Shown: positions 52,309-62,456, counted from the stretch's first letter. The stretch is 64,000 nt of DNA from Fluviicola sp. (GCF_029266855.1 NZ_JAQSWB010000002.1:124001-188000), one strand, 5' to 3'. The notes: generated from the letters alone by a model not told the origin. Translations and numbers: made by a program.

Positions 52309-52454
52309 ACTTTTACATTCATTTGATTTATGTGATGAATAATGTGTTACGATTTAAGACGGACGGATAGTTTCGGAGTTGCATGGATTTTTATTACTAA
52401 CGTTTTAATAATTTATCGTTGAATTTTTGATGCTATGAGATGATGGTAATGAAT

Positions 52455-52486
52455 AAAAAAAGCGCAGGATTTGCTAATCCTGCGCT
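52455..52486 (-). terminator. Terminator of the FG-GAP gene
   Basis: AGCGCAGGATT / AATCCTGCGCT, perfect 11-bp stem with loop TGCT and an A run on the left (a T run on the minus strand). Confidence 0.85.
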
Positions 52487-52565
52487 GCTATTCAATGACT
52501 TGTCACATAAAACTATTTAATAAAGCGCATTCAGAGACTTATCATGCGTTTTTAGGATTCAAATT

Positions 52566-55500
52566 TTATTGCTTATAAAACTTACCGGACTGGGTTAATG
52601 TCTTCAATAAGTAAATACCGGCAGGGAGCTGGGAAACGTCTATTTTTAGGCTATTTTTGCTGCTTTCAATGATTTTGGTCTGCGAACTGATTTCCTGTCC
52701 CTGACAATTATAGAGCAGGTAGGAGTCAGTTTCTGAACCTGCTGACTCAATACTTATTTCATTCATTGCAGGATTCGGATAAATGATTACCTGCCTGCCT
52801 GAGTAACCGTCAATAGTTATTGCTGCCAACTCCGAATAGGAAGTATGTCCATTAAAATCCACTTGTTTTAAGCGGTAATACGAAATCCCCGAATAGGGAT
52901 TTTCGTCCAGTGAAGCGTAACTAATAAGCCCGGATGAATTTCCGCTTCCGTCCACTTTACTTATTTCTTCCCAATGATAGCCGTCTGTGGAACGGGTAAC
53001 CACGAAATAATCATTATTTGTTTCGCTGGCGGTTTGCCACAGAATCACCACCTCTTTTTTGTCATTTAATTCGGCACTGAATGAAAGTAGGGTAACCGGC
53101 AGCGGCGTAGCGTTCATTCCCTGGGTGCCAAAATACAATTGCGGGTAAATCCACTGGCTGTAAACCTGTCCGTCTTGAGAAGTTGCCGGATCGTATTGGA
53201 TACGGGCGCGTACTTTTGTCTGGAACCCGGGTTTTGTAATATCATTTGTTAATTGTGTTCCTGTAATTCCCAGGTTGCTGTAGTTGGTTTGCTTTGCCGT
53301 AAACAGTGTGCTTTTGGTGATGGTTGAAGAACTGGTGAAAGGTTGACCTTCTTTTTTAACTTCCCATACTAATTTTCCTTTGGTCCGCCCCTCTGGATTT
53401 TTAGCAAATAATCCGGCAGCAAACTGTACGGATAAAATGTTTGATTGCATGATAGGGGTAGTAGTACTTGTATTGTATAAAACCATATTCCTGCGGAGTC
53501 CGCCGCCTGCATTTCCTTTAAATGTAAACAAGGCTCCTTCCCCTGTCTGCACATTGGTATATGTGGTAGCTCCTACCAGGATATCACTGTAACCATCTCC
53601 GTTTATATCGCCAGCACTGGCAACGCTGATCCCAAAACTGGAGTTTGCCTGGTTGCTTTCAAGAAACGTGGATCCTGAAGTACTGATCCCGGAAGAAGAT
53701 CCGTGATAAACAAAAACGACACCCTCATTTGTTTGACCGTTATCGTATTGATATGCCCCCACAACCACGTCACTATAACCGTCGCCATTTACATCACCGG
53801 CCCCGTGTACGCTGAAACCGAATAAAGAACTCGCTTGATTCGACTCCAGTGAGGTAGCCGGTGTGCTGTTGATCCCGCTTGCGGAACCGTGGAATACAAA
53901 TGCTCCTCCCTCATCGGTTTCACCATTGTCATAATATTGTGCTCCTACGATAATATCGCTGTAACCATCTGCATTGACATCTCCTGCCGGGAATAAATTC
54001 CTGGCAAACCAGGCGCCTGCCGAATTCACTTCCAGCATGGTTGAATACGTGGTATTGATCCCGGCCACTGAACCGTGGTATACGAAAGCTGCTCCTTCAT
54101 CGGTTTGCCCGTTGTCGTAATATTGTGCTCCTGCAATGATATCATCGTATCCGTCACCGTTTACATCGCCGGCCCCGGAAGAACGTCCAAGTTTAGCGCC
54201 GGCCTGGTTGCTTTCAAGAAGTGCGGTCGCAGTGGCAGCAATTCCTGTGGAAGACCCGTGATATACAAAAACAACTCCTTCATCTGTTTGTCCATTGTCG
54301 TATTGGAATGCTCCTACTACGATATCACTGTATCCGTCTCCGTTGATGTCTCCCGCGGAAGCAACACTATTTCCCATTAAGGCACTGGCCTGGTTGCATT
54401 CAAGCATTATTGCGGCGGTGGTATTCAACCCGGAAGAAGAGCCATGAAAAACAAAAGCTGCTCCTTCATCCGTTTGCCCGTTGTCATATTGATGAGCACT
54501 TATGATCGCATCCGAATATCCATCACCGTTTACATCACCGCAACTGGAAACACAATACCCAAAATTCGCACTTATCTGGTTAGATTCTAATATCGATGTA
54601 GCCGTTGAACTCAACCCGGACGAAGAACCTAAATATACAAAGGCAGCGCCTTCGTCAGTCTGTCCGTTGTCGTAGAGCCAGACACCGACAATTACATCGC
54701 TGTAACCGTCTGCATTCACATCCCCAATGCTGGAAACGGAAAAGCCCAATTGTGCATTTGCCTGGTTGCTTTCAGCAATTACGGCCACAGTTGTGCTCAC
54801 ACTGCTTGCAGAACCATGAAACAGGTATACGGTTCCTTCATCGGTTTGCCCGTTGTCATAATTATAAGCGCCTATTGCGATGTCGCTGTATCCGTCTCCG
54901 TTTACATCGCCCGCTCCCGAAACGCTGTAACCCAGATAAGCTGATGTCTGGTTACTCTCGATCGTAGAACCGGCTGTTGTGTTAATCCCGCCTGATGATC
55001 CGTGATATACAAATGCAGCACCTTCATCGGTCTGTCCGTTATCGTATAAATATGCCCCTGCAACGATATCACTGTAACCGTCTCCGTTTACATCACCGCC
55101 GCCTGAAACACTGCTGCCCATAAATGCCGAAGCTTGGTTGGATTCTATTGTTGCTGCAGCAGTGGAATTAATACCGCCTGATGAGCCATGGTAAACAACT
55201 ACTGCTCCTTCATCCGTTTGTCCGTTATCGTATTGATATGCTCCAACGATGACATCGCTGTAACCATCTCCGTTGACGTCACCCGCACCCGATACGCTGA
55301 AACCAAACGAAGAGCTTACCTGGTTATTTTCCAGTGTGACAGCGGCTGTGGTATTGATTCCTCCTGAAGAGCCATGATAAATAAAAGCGCGACCTTCGTC
55401 TGTCTGTCCATTGTCGTATTGATAAGCACCTACAATCACATCGCTGTATCCGTCACCATTCACATCACCGGCTCCTGATACACTGAAGCCCATAAATGCG

Positions 55501-56855
55501 CCTGCCTGGTTACTTTCGATCGTGCTTGTTGCCGCAGTGTTCACTCCACCCGAAGAACCATGAAATACAAAGATCCTTCCTTCATCAGTTTCCCCATTCG
55601 TACAGGTATGCGCTCCAATAATCACATCGCTGTATCCATCCGCATTTACATCACCTGCTACGGATACGCTTCTTCCGAAATTGGCGGAGGCAACATTGCC
55701 TTCCAACACAGATGAAGCCGTACTGCTGATTCCCGTTAATGAACCATGATAAACAAAGGCAGCACCTTCGTCGCTTTGACCGTTATCGTATTGTCTTGCT
55801 CCAACGATTACATCGTTATAACCATCTCCGTTTACATCACCGGCATTTGAAACACTGGTGCCAAAAAAAGCATTTGCCTGATTGCTTTCCAAAGTGGTGA
55901 TTGCGCTTGTACCGATACCACCGGAAGACCCGTGGTAAATAAAGGCAGCACCTTCGTCAGTTTGTCCGTTATCGTATTGGTGAGCACCTACGATCACGTC
56001 ACTGTAACCATCTCCATTCACATCACCGGCACCGGAAACACTGTAGCCCAAGCCTGCAGAAGCCTGATTGCTTTCCAATGCGGTATTCGCATTGGTGGGA
56101 CTCCCACTTGCAACAATAGGATCTATCGTAACAGGATAGGATGCATTTTCTGCGTCAACGACCAAAGCAAGCTCCTGTCCATTAATTTCTATATGTGCGT
56201 TTAAGGTTCTTTTTTCTGCGTCCCACACTTTTAAGTCCGAATAGGTAAGTGTTTGATTTTCGTTGCTAAATTCCACTGAAGCAGACGATATTGGTTTTAC
56301 AGTGACCCCTTTAACTTGTAAGGATATGCTTAGTGTTTTACTTCCTGCCGGGGCACTTTCCACAATAAAGTTCTGTCTTACTCCTTCCGTATTGTTGATG
56401 TATTGTTCGGTAAAACCTTCGTGCTTATATTCTATCACATTGTTGTTATGCGCAACTCCTGCCTGTTCCTGTGGAGCAGCGATCAGTTTGTCGTCCGCAT
56501 ATACACCGATTGTTTTTAATGTTGCCTGCCAGTTGTGATTTAAGCTATCTTTCCTGTTTTGAAGTTCCAGTTTACCGGGTGAATAATAACTCCGGATATT
56601 TTGACTACGATTGGGACTTTGAAAAAGTTTCTTTTCAGTATCGTAAGTTATAAAGTACTCTCTCTCCGAAAGGTCTTTTTGAATGGCAGCATACCAGTCA
56701 CCGGAAATGTCTGTCTTTATCTTTGAGTCCGGAACTTGAATATCGGAAAAAGAGTCGACAGTTTGTTTCTCAGCTTTCGCATTTTTGATGTTTATTGTAA
56801 AATACCCCACAGCAAGGATACAAACCAAAAACGAGACAATTAAATTACTTTTCAT
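52566..56855 (-). CDS. FG-GAP (integrin-alpha-like) repeat protein, T9SS cargo
   Basis: 1429 aa, signal peptide at the start (VSFLVCILAVGYFTINIKNA). After a 240-residue N-terminal domain come 14 tandem repeats of about 62 residues, each with an SNQA opening, a GDVNGDGYSD calcium loop and a YDNGQTDEGAAFVYHGS segment (about residues 255-1130). A beta domain (TPLPVTLLSFSAELNDKKEV) and a type A sorting domain (VIIYPNPAMNEISI ... GIYLLKTLTQSGKFYK) end the protein. The repeats are calcium-binding beta propeller blades; 14 would make two propellers of seven blades. Confidence 0.9.
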   Translation of the reverse strand: MKSNLIVSFLVCILAVGYFTINIKNAKAEKQTVDSFSDIQVPDSKIKTDISGDWYAAIQKDLSEREYFITYDTEKKLFQSPNRSQNIRSYYSPGKLELQNRKDSLNHNWQATLKTIGVYADDKLIAAPQEQAGVAHNNNVIEYKHEGFTEQYINNTEGVRQNFIVESAPAGSKTLSISLQVKGVTVKPISSASVEFSNENQTLTYSDLKVWDAEKRTLNAHIEINGQELALVVDAENASYPVTIDPIVASGSPTNANTALESNQASAGLGYSVSGAGDVNGDGYSDVIVGAHQYDNGQTDEGAAFIYHGSSGGIGTSAITTLESNQANAFFGTSVSNAGDVNGDGYNDVIVGARQYDNGQSDEGAAFVYHGSLTGISSTASSVLEGNVASANFGRSVSVAGDVNADGYSDVIIGAHTCTNGETDEGRIFVFHGSSGGVNTAATSTIESNQAGAFMGFSVSGAGDVNGDGYSDVIVGAYQYDNGQTDEGRAFIYHGSSGGINTTAAVTLENNQVSSSFGFSVSGAGDVNGDGYSDVIVGAYQYDNGQTDEGAVVVYHGSSGGINSTAAATIESNQASAFMGSSVSGGGDVNGDGYSDIVAGAYLYDNGQTDEGAAFVYHGSSGGINTTAGSTIESNQTSAYLGYSVSGAGDVNGDGYSDIAIGAYNYDNGQTDEGTVYLFHGSASSVSTTVAVIAESNQANAQLGFSVSSIGDVNADGYSDVIVGVWLYDNGQTDEGAAFVYLGSSSGLSSTATSILESNQISANFGYCVSSCGDVNGDGYSDAIISAHQYDNGQTDEGAAFVFHGSSSGLNTTAAIMLECNQASALMGNSVASAGDINGDGYSDIVVGAFQYDNGQTDEGVVFVYHGSSTGIAATATALLESNQAGAKLGRSSGAGDVNGDGYDDIIAGAQYYDNGQTDEGAAFVYHGSVAGINTTYSTMLEVNSAGAWFARNLFPAGDVNADGYSDIIVGAQYYDNGETDEGGAFVFHGSASGINSTPATSLESNQASSLFGFSVHGAGDVNGDGYSDVVVGAYQYDNGQTNEGVVFVYHGSSSGISTSGSTFLESNQANSSFGISVASAGDINGDGYSDILVGATTYTNVQTGEGALFTFKGNAGGGLRRNMVLYNTSTTTPIMQSNILSVQFAAGLFAKNPEGRTKGKLVWEVKKEGQPFTSSSTITKSTLFTAKQTNYSNLGITGTQLTNDITKPGFQTKVRARIQYDPATSQDGQVYSQWIYPQLYFGTQGMNATPLPVTLLSFSAELNDKKEVVILWQTASETNNDYFVVTRSTDGYHWEEISKVDGSGNSSGLISYASLDENPYSGISYYRLKQVDFNGHTSYSELAAITIDGYSGRQVIIYPNPAMNEISIESAGSETDSYLLYNCQGQEISSQTKIIESSKNSLKIDVSQLPAGIYLLKTLTQSGKFYKQ

Positions 56856-57132
56856 CTATTTAGATTAAATGGCATCCACCATCTTTTTTAGTGGAATGAT
56901 TCCAATTTTAACTCGTTAGGTTTGATAAATAAACAGGCCCCGAAGGGAAAAATAGCGTGCAAACTTAAAAAATTCATTAAAATAATTGTCAGTTAATTTT
57001 GCTTTTCCTTGATGTTGAAGCTATGTCAAATCAACCTTTTCCTGGAATGATGGCTTGAATAAAATGGGGTAAAGGAATTGTTGGGAAGCTGTTTTTGTCT
57101 TATTCTCAGTGGAATAGTGTTTTGATAATAAT
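56856..57132. other. Gene-free stretch between the FG-GAP and Hsp20 genes
   Basis: 277 bp, AT-rich, no open frame with coding character. It should hold the promoter of the FG-GAP gene, but no clear TAnnTTTG box was found. Confidence 0.3.
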
Positions 57133-57163
57133 AAAAAAGCCGGTATTAAGCCGGCTTTTTTTT
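57133..57163. terminator. Terminator next to hsp20
   Basis: AAGCCGG / CCGGCTT with loop TATTAAG, A run on the left and T run on the right; works in both directions. Confidence 0.85.
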
Positions 57164-57185
57164 ATAGTCTAAGATGAATGTCAAC

Positions 57186-57635
57186 TTATGATATTTCAAT
57201 CATCTTTGGCGCTTGCTTTTTCGCTTCCTCTTTTTTAGGAATTGTCAGACACAACAGTCCGTTTTCATAGCGGGCGTTGATGTTCTCCTGGTCGACCACA
57301 TCCTTAGGAAGCTGAAAACTTCTCTGGAAGGACTGATAGCTGAACTCTCTGCGTGTATAACGATCTTCGGTTTCCTCGCTGCTTTGCTGTTTTGAAGAAG
57401 AGATCGTTAACAGGTTGCCGTCGAGCGTGATCTGAAAGTCCTTTTTGTCCATGCCCGGAGCCGCAACCTCGACTTCAAAATTGTCGCCTGTCTCGCGGAT
57501 GTTTACTGACGGCATGGTAGTACTTGTTGACGAATAATTGTTGTTTCCCCAGTTAAAAAGTTCGCGGCCAAAAAAATCGTCGAACAGCGGGGAAAATGCG
57601 GGAAATCTGTTCCCATTTCTTTTTGCTGGATTCAT
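57186..57635 (-). CDS. Hsp20/alpha-crystallin small heat-shock protein
   Basis: 149 aa. The alpha-crystallin domain runs from about 42 to 138 (MPSVNIRETGDNFEVEVAAP, GMDKKDFQITLDGNLLTISS, SFQRSFQLPKDV, ARYENGLLCLTIPKKE) with the conserved A-x-x-x-N-G-L-L-x-L-x-I-P signature; short N-terminal arm with aromatic residues and C-terminal I-x-I tail (MIEIS). ATP-independent holdase against aggregation. Single gene with own terminator. Confidence 0.93.
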   Translation of the reverse strand: MNPAKRNGNRFPAFSPLFDDFFGRELFNWGNNNYSSTSTTMPSVNIRETGDNFEVEVAAPGMDKKDFQITLDGNLLTISSSKQQSSEETEDRYTRREFSYQSFQRSFQLPKDVVDQENINARYENGLLCLTIPKKEEAKKQAPKMIEIS

Positions 57636-57850
57636 AACCTACTTTTTTAAGTTAAACAATATTATAAAGAACATAAGGCAATAGCCTTGTAATGAGATCT
57701 GTACAAATAAAATGCCACTCCGGATTAACTGATATTTTTTCAGGATTTGTGACAAAATTTCTGGTTTCATGAAATTTTTGCAGGATTTACAATGCTAAAA
57801 TGACCTGCAAAATAAGAACAAGCAAGAAAAAATTGTTTGAATCCGGACAC

Positions 57851-57881
57851 AAAAAAATAGGCCATCTTGGAGACGGCCTAT
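57851..57881 (-). terminator. Terminator of the T9SS-cargo gene
   Basis: ATAGGCC / GGCCTAT with an 11-nt loop and seven A on the left (T run on the minus strand). Confidence 0.75.
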
Positions 57882-57906
57882 GTATCTCGGTTCTTCTTTT
57901 TTTCGA

Positions 57907-59271
57907 TCAGTTGCGTGAAATAACGACCTTTTCATGAAAGGTTCCTCTTGCGGTATCTATCCGGATAAAATAAACTCCGTTCGGCATTTCGTTGAAATCT
58001 ATTTGTTGAAGCTGAAGGTCAACCGGAGTTCCGATCACTTTTCCTTCCGGGTTCATTACGGTTATTCCTGTCACTTTTGCTTCCGTAAGAATGTTTACGA
58101 TACGCTTTGCAGGATTAGGGTAAACGCTGACGCTGTTTTCCGGAAACGAGCAATTCTCGAGATAATCGATATCATGAATAATCGTTTGACCGTTATTGTC
58201 GGTTTGAGATAAACGATAATACATGCTTCTCCCCGGGTTTGAGGCATCGATCCAGGAATAATTCGTCAGCGTTGTTGTAGTTCCCTCACCGTTAACTGTT
58301 GCTACGGCCTTCCAATCTGCGGCATCAAGACTGCTTTCGATTGTGAAAAAATCATTATTAAATTCACTGTCAGTACTCCAGCGGAGAACAACCTCTTCGT
58401 TTTCACATGTTGCGGAAAAAGCTAAAAGTTCTACCGGTAAAGGATTGGATGAACTAATAGATGCAAGGGTGAAAGGACCGAAGTCTGTAACCGCAGCGCC
58501 CGAGACAACTGTTCCGGAAGCAGTGGTTCCTGTTGTACCCCCATTTCCTTTATCGGTCCATTGTGTACCGTCCCAGCGAGCAACACGCAGATCACTTAGA
58601 ATAGTGACCCCGCAGCTGCGCGTATCCCAGCTCAGGGTTGTTGCTGCATTCGAAGTACCCGTTGTCCGATCGAGCATCCAGTATTCACAATCTGACACAT
58701 GGTGCAGCGTTGGTTCCAGGCTTGAAGTGCTGTAAAGCGCATTCGGTGATGTCTGGAAATATTCGGCTCTGAACTGGTCCGTGATAACTCCGGGTGCAGA
58801 AATAGCAATCGGTGCGTAAACCACGTTTTTCCCAACCGGGAAAACAAAGGCGGTATTTCCTGTTTTCACTGCCGGACCCGAAACAAAACTGTTGTTGCTG
58901 GTACCCGTAACAGCTGATGTAGCTGTCAGTGTCAATATGTTTGTCGTTGTCGTATTCAGGTATCCGTCCGTAAAGGTCAACAATCCGCGAACGTTCAGTG
59001 CCTGGGCAAGTGTAACTCCTGTTGCATTGGTATTGTTCAGCCGCAGGTTGTTTAATGTGGTGACTGAGCTTCCGCCGAAGGTTTGCAGGTTAGAACCCGC
59101 AAGCGTAACGAGCGTCCCCGAATCGGAAATGGTTCCGTTGTTGGTAACGTCGCCGTATATGGTCACATTTGCCCCGGTGAATGTCCGGAGATTCCCCGAA
59201 TTCGTTAGTTGCGCCCGGATTTCCAGAGAGCCGGTGAACAATACAAAACCGATAATAATGAACTTTTTCAT
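57907..59271 (-). CDS. Secreted protein with T9SS type A sorting domain
   Basis: 454 aa with a signal peptide (FIIIGFVLFTGSLEIRAQ). N-terminal Gly/Asn/Thr-rich parallel beta part (LRTFTGANVTIYGDVTNNGT, LNNLRLNNTNATG), middle domain 140-270, then NPLPVELLAFSATCENEEVV and a type A sorting domain (VSVYPNPAKRIVNI ... NGVYFIRIDTARGTFHEKVV). Outer-surface protein delivered by the type IX system. Begins 14 bp after the next gene, so an operon of two. Confidence 0.82.
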   Translation of the reverse strand: MKKFIIIGFVLFTGSLEIRAQLTNSGNLRTFTGANVTIYGDVTNNGTISDSGTLVTLAGSNLQTFGGSSVTTLNNLRLNNTNATGVTLAQALNVRGLLTFTDGYLNTTTTNILTLTATSAVTGTSNNSFVSGPAVKTGNTAFVFPVGKNVVYAPIAISAPGVITDQFRAEYFQTSPNALYSTSSLEPTLHHVSDCEYWMLDRTTGTSNAATTLSWDTRSCGVTILSDLRVARWDGTQWTDKGNGGTTGTTASGTVVSGAAVTDFGPFTLASISSSNPLPVELLAFSATCENEEVVLRWSTDSEFNNDFFTIESSLDAADWKAVATVNGEGTTTTLTNYSWIDASNPGRSMYYRLSQTDNNGQTIIHDIDYLENCSFPENSVSVYPNPAKRIVNILTEAKVTGITVMNPEGKVIGTPVDLQLQQIDFNEMPNGVYFIRIDTARGTFHEKVVISRN

Positions 59272-59285
59272 AATAACTCGGGTTT

Positions 59286-60689
59286 TTATTGGATCGAAAG
59301 GTTTAGCGTCTGAACGGTAATATCAGTTATAGCCGTTTGATTCGCTACCCAAACTTCAATGTAGTCACCAGGTGCAAGCGATACACGACAGGAGATCGGC
59401 AATGACACCTGGTCTGTGCTGTTTACCACTTTAATATCTTGCCGGGATTCCGGGATAATAACTCCGTTCTTCGCAATATAGAATGAGAAAAATCGGTTAC
59501 TGTTCGGCTGAGAAATACTCATTGCACCTGATACAAAGAACGAACGCGTTTTACTTCCACCATAGGTAAGCCGGTTATTTACAGGACTGGTCATCCGGAA
59601 CAGACTCGTTGAAGTTGTTGTGCCCAGAACTTTTACAGGAGTATTCATGGTGGTAAATGTTGTTGCAGTTGGGGTGCTGATATAGATGTTCCCACCTGCG
59701 ACATCATCTTTCTGAGTATTCAAACCATTGGCTTCGACCTCCCATGCGTTGGAGAAGGATCCGGTTACGTAAGTTCCTGTTCCCACAAACATGATCACTT
59801 TGGCAGCTCCTGCGTTGAGACTGGTAATTCCACTAATGTGAAGTGCAGTTGCGGTGTTTGCTGAACTTGTCAGGCGGTCACCACCAAGAATCTGGATCAC
59901 GTTAAAAGTACCGATAAAGCGTTCGTAAATATTGGAGTTAGAGATATCCCAAAGGGTATTGTTTAACACCACGTTATTATCATTCTGAAAAGTGATCCCG
60001 TTTGTGTTTACAAAATAGGCCGTTGTTGCGAAGAAAACAGTTCCGCCCACTCCTGCGATTGTTCCGATACTGTTACAACCGAGGAAAAAACAGTTCTGTA
60101 CGACCAGATTCTGATTGGCGCCCAATGCGTCTATATTGAAAACGCTTCCTGCGTTTGCTGTTATTGAAAGAAAACGGAGGTTTCCTGTTGTGTTACCTGA
60201 AAACATCGCGCCTCCCCCGGTATAGATAAGTTTATCGTTCGCGGAATCCTCACCCTTTATGGTACAGCCATTCAGGGCGATAGAGTTCGTTAGAATAATT
60301 GTCCCGTTGATCTCGTATTCAACCCCGGCAGTAAGGGTGATCACACCGGCTACGGGAGCAGGAAAATCTGCAGCTGATCTTACACGTACATAATTATCGC
60401 GTGCACTGCTCAGTAGGATCCATCTGGTTGAATTCCAGTAATAAAAGCCGTCAGGAAGTGTTCCTCCATCACTGTACACAACTGTTCCTTCCGCAATTGC
60501 TGCAGTCATCGGAGCAGAGCTTGTAAGACTGTTCAGAGGAACTCGTGGAGGCAAAAACCCCTTGTTGGTGCTTTCCAATTCAAGCATGGAATTGGCGTTA
60601 ATCGTATTCGGATTATCACCGATCTTCACCTGGGCTGTCAGGTTTGTTATACCGGCAGCAATAGTAATTAAAAGAAATAGTTTTTTCAT
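59286..60689 (-). CDS. Secreted beta-helix-like protein
   Basis: 467 aa with a signal peptide (LFLLITIAAGITNLTAQ). The opening (KIGDNPNTINANSMLELEST, NKGFLPPRVPLNSL) is a recurrent Bacteroidota surface-protein start. Residues 100-300 form a right-handed beta-helix-like row of short strands (LTAGVEYEINGTIILTNSIA, SNIYERFIGTFNVIQILGG), as in phage tail spikes and pectate-lyase folds, without recognisable catalytic residues. Upstream member of the pair with the sorting-domain gene. No sorting domain of its own. Confidence 0.65.
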   Translation of the reverse strand: MKKLFLLITIAAGITNLTAQVKIGDNPNTINANSMLELESTNKGFLPPRVPLNSLTSSAPMTAAIAEGTVVYSDGGTLPDGFYYWNSTRWILLSSARDNYVRVRSAADFPAPVAGVITLTAGVEYEINGTIILTNSIALNGCTIKGEDSANDKLIYTGGGAMFSGNTTGNLRFLSITANAGSVFNIDALGANQNLVVQNCFFLGCNSIGTIAGVGGTVFFATTAYFVNTNGITFQNDNNVVLNNTLWDISNSNIYERFIGTFNVIQILGGDRLTSSANTATALHISGITSLNAGAAKVIMFVGTGTYVTGSFSNAWEVEANGLNTQKDDVAGGNIYISTPTATTFTTMNTPVKVLGTTTSTSLFRMTSPVNNRLTYGGSKTRSFFVSGAMSISQPNSNRFFSFYIAKNGVIIPESRQDIKVVNSTDQVSLPISCRVSLAPGDYIEVWVANQTAITDITVQTLNLSIQ

Positions 60690-60846
60690 AACTCTTATTT
60701 ATGATTCATTTTAAACACTCTTTCCCTGGTTACCCAAGACAATACGCAGTAGTTATGAAGTGATATAGTATTGAATAGTAAGTTACAATAAGTAATCGGA
60801 ACTTCCAAATATTAACAGGTAGTTAATTTTTTCATATTATTTGTAT

Positions 60847-60884
60847 ATAAAAAAGCCCCGTCTCCTTTGGAGACAGGGCTATAT
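60847..60884 (-). terminator. Terminator of the 135-aa gene
   Basis: AGCCCCGTCTCC / GGAGACAGGGCT, 12-position stem with one mismatch, loop TTT, A run on the left. Confidence 0.8.
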
Positions 60885-60900
60885 GCTGGCCAATAATTTC

Positions 60901-61308
60901 CTAAGACACTTCTTGATCTTCCGGAGGTACGTCTGCCGGTGGATTAGTATTGGCCTTTTGTATCTCTTCAACCTGTTGTACAAATTCCGACACTTTCTGA
61001 TCGGTATAAACACCGTAAGCATCAGTAAGTGTACCTTTTTCACCTGTACTGGTTTCAATTACATAAAGAATTGCATTGTCAGAGGGATCAGATTCTCCTT
61101 CAAAACGGTAAAAATTAATGATCTTTACCTGGGCAGGTTCGAATACCTCATGAGTTTCAAGTGATTCCAGCCCGTTCTTCAATGCTTTGAACTGTGTGGA
61201 ATAACCCTCCCGCGATAGTTTGATTGTGGTTGAAGACAGCGTTTTCATCGAATCGTGATCGCTTCCTTCTCCTTTATCAGGTCTGTCCTTGAATTCCTCT
61301 GTTTCCAT
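60901..61308 (-). CDS. Hypothetical protein of the family misnamed phosphoribosylpyrophosphate synthetase
   Basis: 135 aa, acidic, soluble. The core (MKTLSSTTIKLSREGYSTQF, VFEPAQVKIINFYRFEGESD, PSDNAILYVIETSTGEKGTL, TDAYGVYTD) matches a small Bacteroidota family that databases often label phosphoribosylpyrophosphate synthetase although it has no PRPP motifs. Some members are annotated next to stress genes. Start at the ATG of METEEFKDRPD is weak; a second ATG at MKTLSST would be the family start. Confidence 0.65.
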   Translation of the reverse strand: METEEFKDRPDKGEGSDHDSMKTLSSTTIKLSREGYSTQFKALKNGLESLETHEVFEPAQVKIINFYRFEGESDPSDNAILYVIETSTGEKGTLTDAYGVYTDQKVSEFVQQVEEIQKANTNPPADVPPEDQEVS

Positions 61309-61677
61309 CCTTTATGATTTAATTAACACTCTATTTTCCTTATTCTCTCTTACCCTCATTCTGATTTTTAGAGAGCTGTCCTTCTAATTTAAGACATTCA
61401 ATGCTGGGGAAAAAACGATATAAGATCATTTAAGATAATTTGGCGACTCATATTTAGGCTGAAAAGATTTTTACCTTGACCGTATTAAAACAGGAATCCA
61501 TGATCCGATGGTGAGTATTTGAGCAATGGTGTCGATGAGGTAAACTTTACTTATAACGTCGTTTAAACTATAGTACAGATCAATTCCCATAAGTCCTACC
61601 GCGGAACTTATCGAAAGGCAAGTAACTGCCGAAGAGTTTTCCCTGTTAAACAGTTCGACTATGAATGCTGCTGCTGT
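61309..61677. other. Gene-free 369 bp containing a 69-codon frame in phase with the upstream gene
   Basis: On the minus strand 61471-61677 is open for 68 codons directly after the TAG of the DUF3606 gene and in the same frame. The translation is hydrophobic (SAVTCLSISSAVGLMGIDLY, LIDTIAQILTIGSWIPVLI), two membrane-like segments, but only one internal ATG exists. Confidence 0.35.
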
Positions 61678-61869
61678 CTACTTAAACATATTATCAGCGT
61701 CGAGATGTTTTCTGAACGTTTCGGCAGAATTTCCAACTTCCCGGACAGCTTCTTTAAATTCTGATTCTGTACAACCAAATTTTCTTGTCCAATAAGCAAT
61801 TTTTCTCTCTTCGTTTAAATTGATCCGGTTTCTGTCCTGAATTCCGCGATCCTCTAAATTGTCTGCCAT
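61678..61869 (-). CDS. DUF3606 small protein
   Basis: 63 aa. RGIQDRNRINLNEERKIAYW, TRKFGCTESEFKEAVREVGN and TFRKHL are the DUF3606 pattern (a short helical protein common in Bacteroidota and proteobacteria with stress-related context). No membrane segment. Function unknown. Confidence 0.85.
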   Translation of the reverse strand: MADNLEDRGIQDRNRINLNEERKIAYWTRKFGCTESEFKEAVREVGNSAETFRKHLDADNMFK

Positions 61870-62050
61870 AATTCGTTTATATTAGGGAATACATGACCAT
61901 TATCTTCGATAATTAATCTGGGCAAAGTTCTCTAAATCAGTTAAAAGGGATGTTACATGCAAATACTGTAAATGTTACATAATTCACACCCAGTAGAAGG
62001 TTGCAATCTCCATTTGTTGCAAATGTTTTGGATTTTTGGTTTTGGTAAAA

Positions 62051-62404
62051 ATGACTCTTATATTTCAGAATATGGAATTTGAAGTAAATGCGGTACAGTG
62101 GATAGGGATCTGTCTGATGGTTGTCGGTTTAATGCTGAATACAGCCATTTTTATATTTTCTTATTATAAGATCGTTGCTGTTATTCATCAGCAGCAGGAA
62201 GACAACGAGAAAGAACACGAAAAGAAAAGTTTCCCGGTGATCCGGTTTATCTTTCGGTTCAGAAAAGTGCTCAAGGAGATCTCGGAAGGTGAAAAAGGCG
62301 AGAATTTTGAACTGATTATTGCTTTTTTGAAATGGACCTTATTACTGGCAGTAGTTATGATCATTCTTGGTTTACTGCTGTTCTTGGTCGGACTCTTATT
62401 TTAA
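62051..62404 (+). CDS. Small two-helix membrane protein
   Basis: 117 aa from ATG 62051 (an ATG at 62072 is also possible). Helix 1 WIGICLMVVGLMLNTAIFIF, a charged cytoplasmic loop (HQQQEDNEKEHEKKSF, RKVLKEISEGEKGENFE), helix 2 LLAVVMIILGLLLFLVGLLF. No family recognised. Confidence 0.6.
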   Translation: MTLIFQNMEFEVNAVQWIGICLMVVGLMLNTAIFIFSYYKIVAVIHQQQEDNEKEHEKKSFPVIRFIFRFRKVLKEISEGEKGENFELIIAFLKWTLLLAVVMIILGLLLFLVGLLF

Positions 62405-62456
62405 CATCCCGAAGTCCTAACATCCTAATATCATAACATCTTAAAATCTTACAGTT

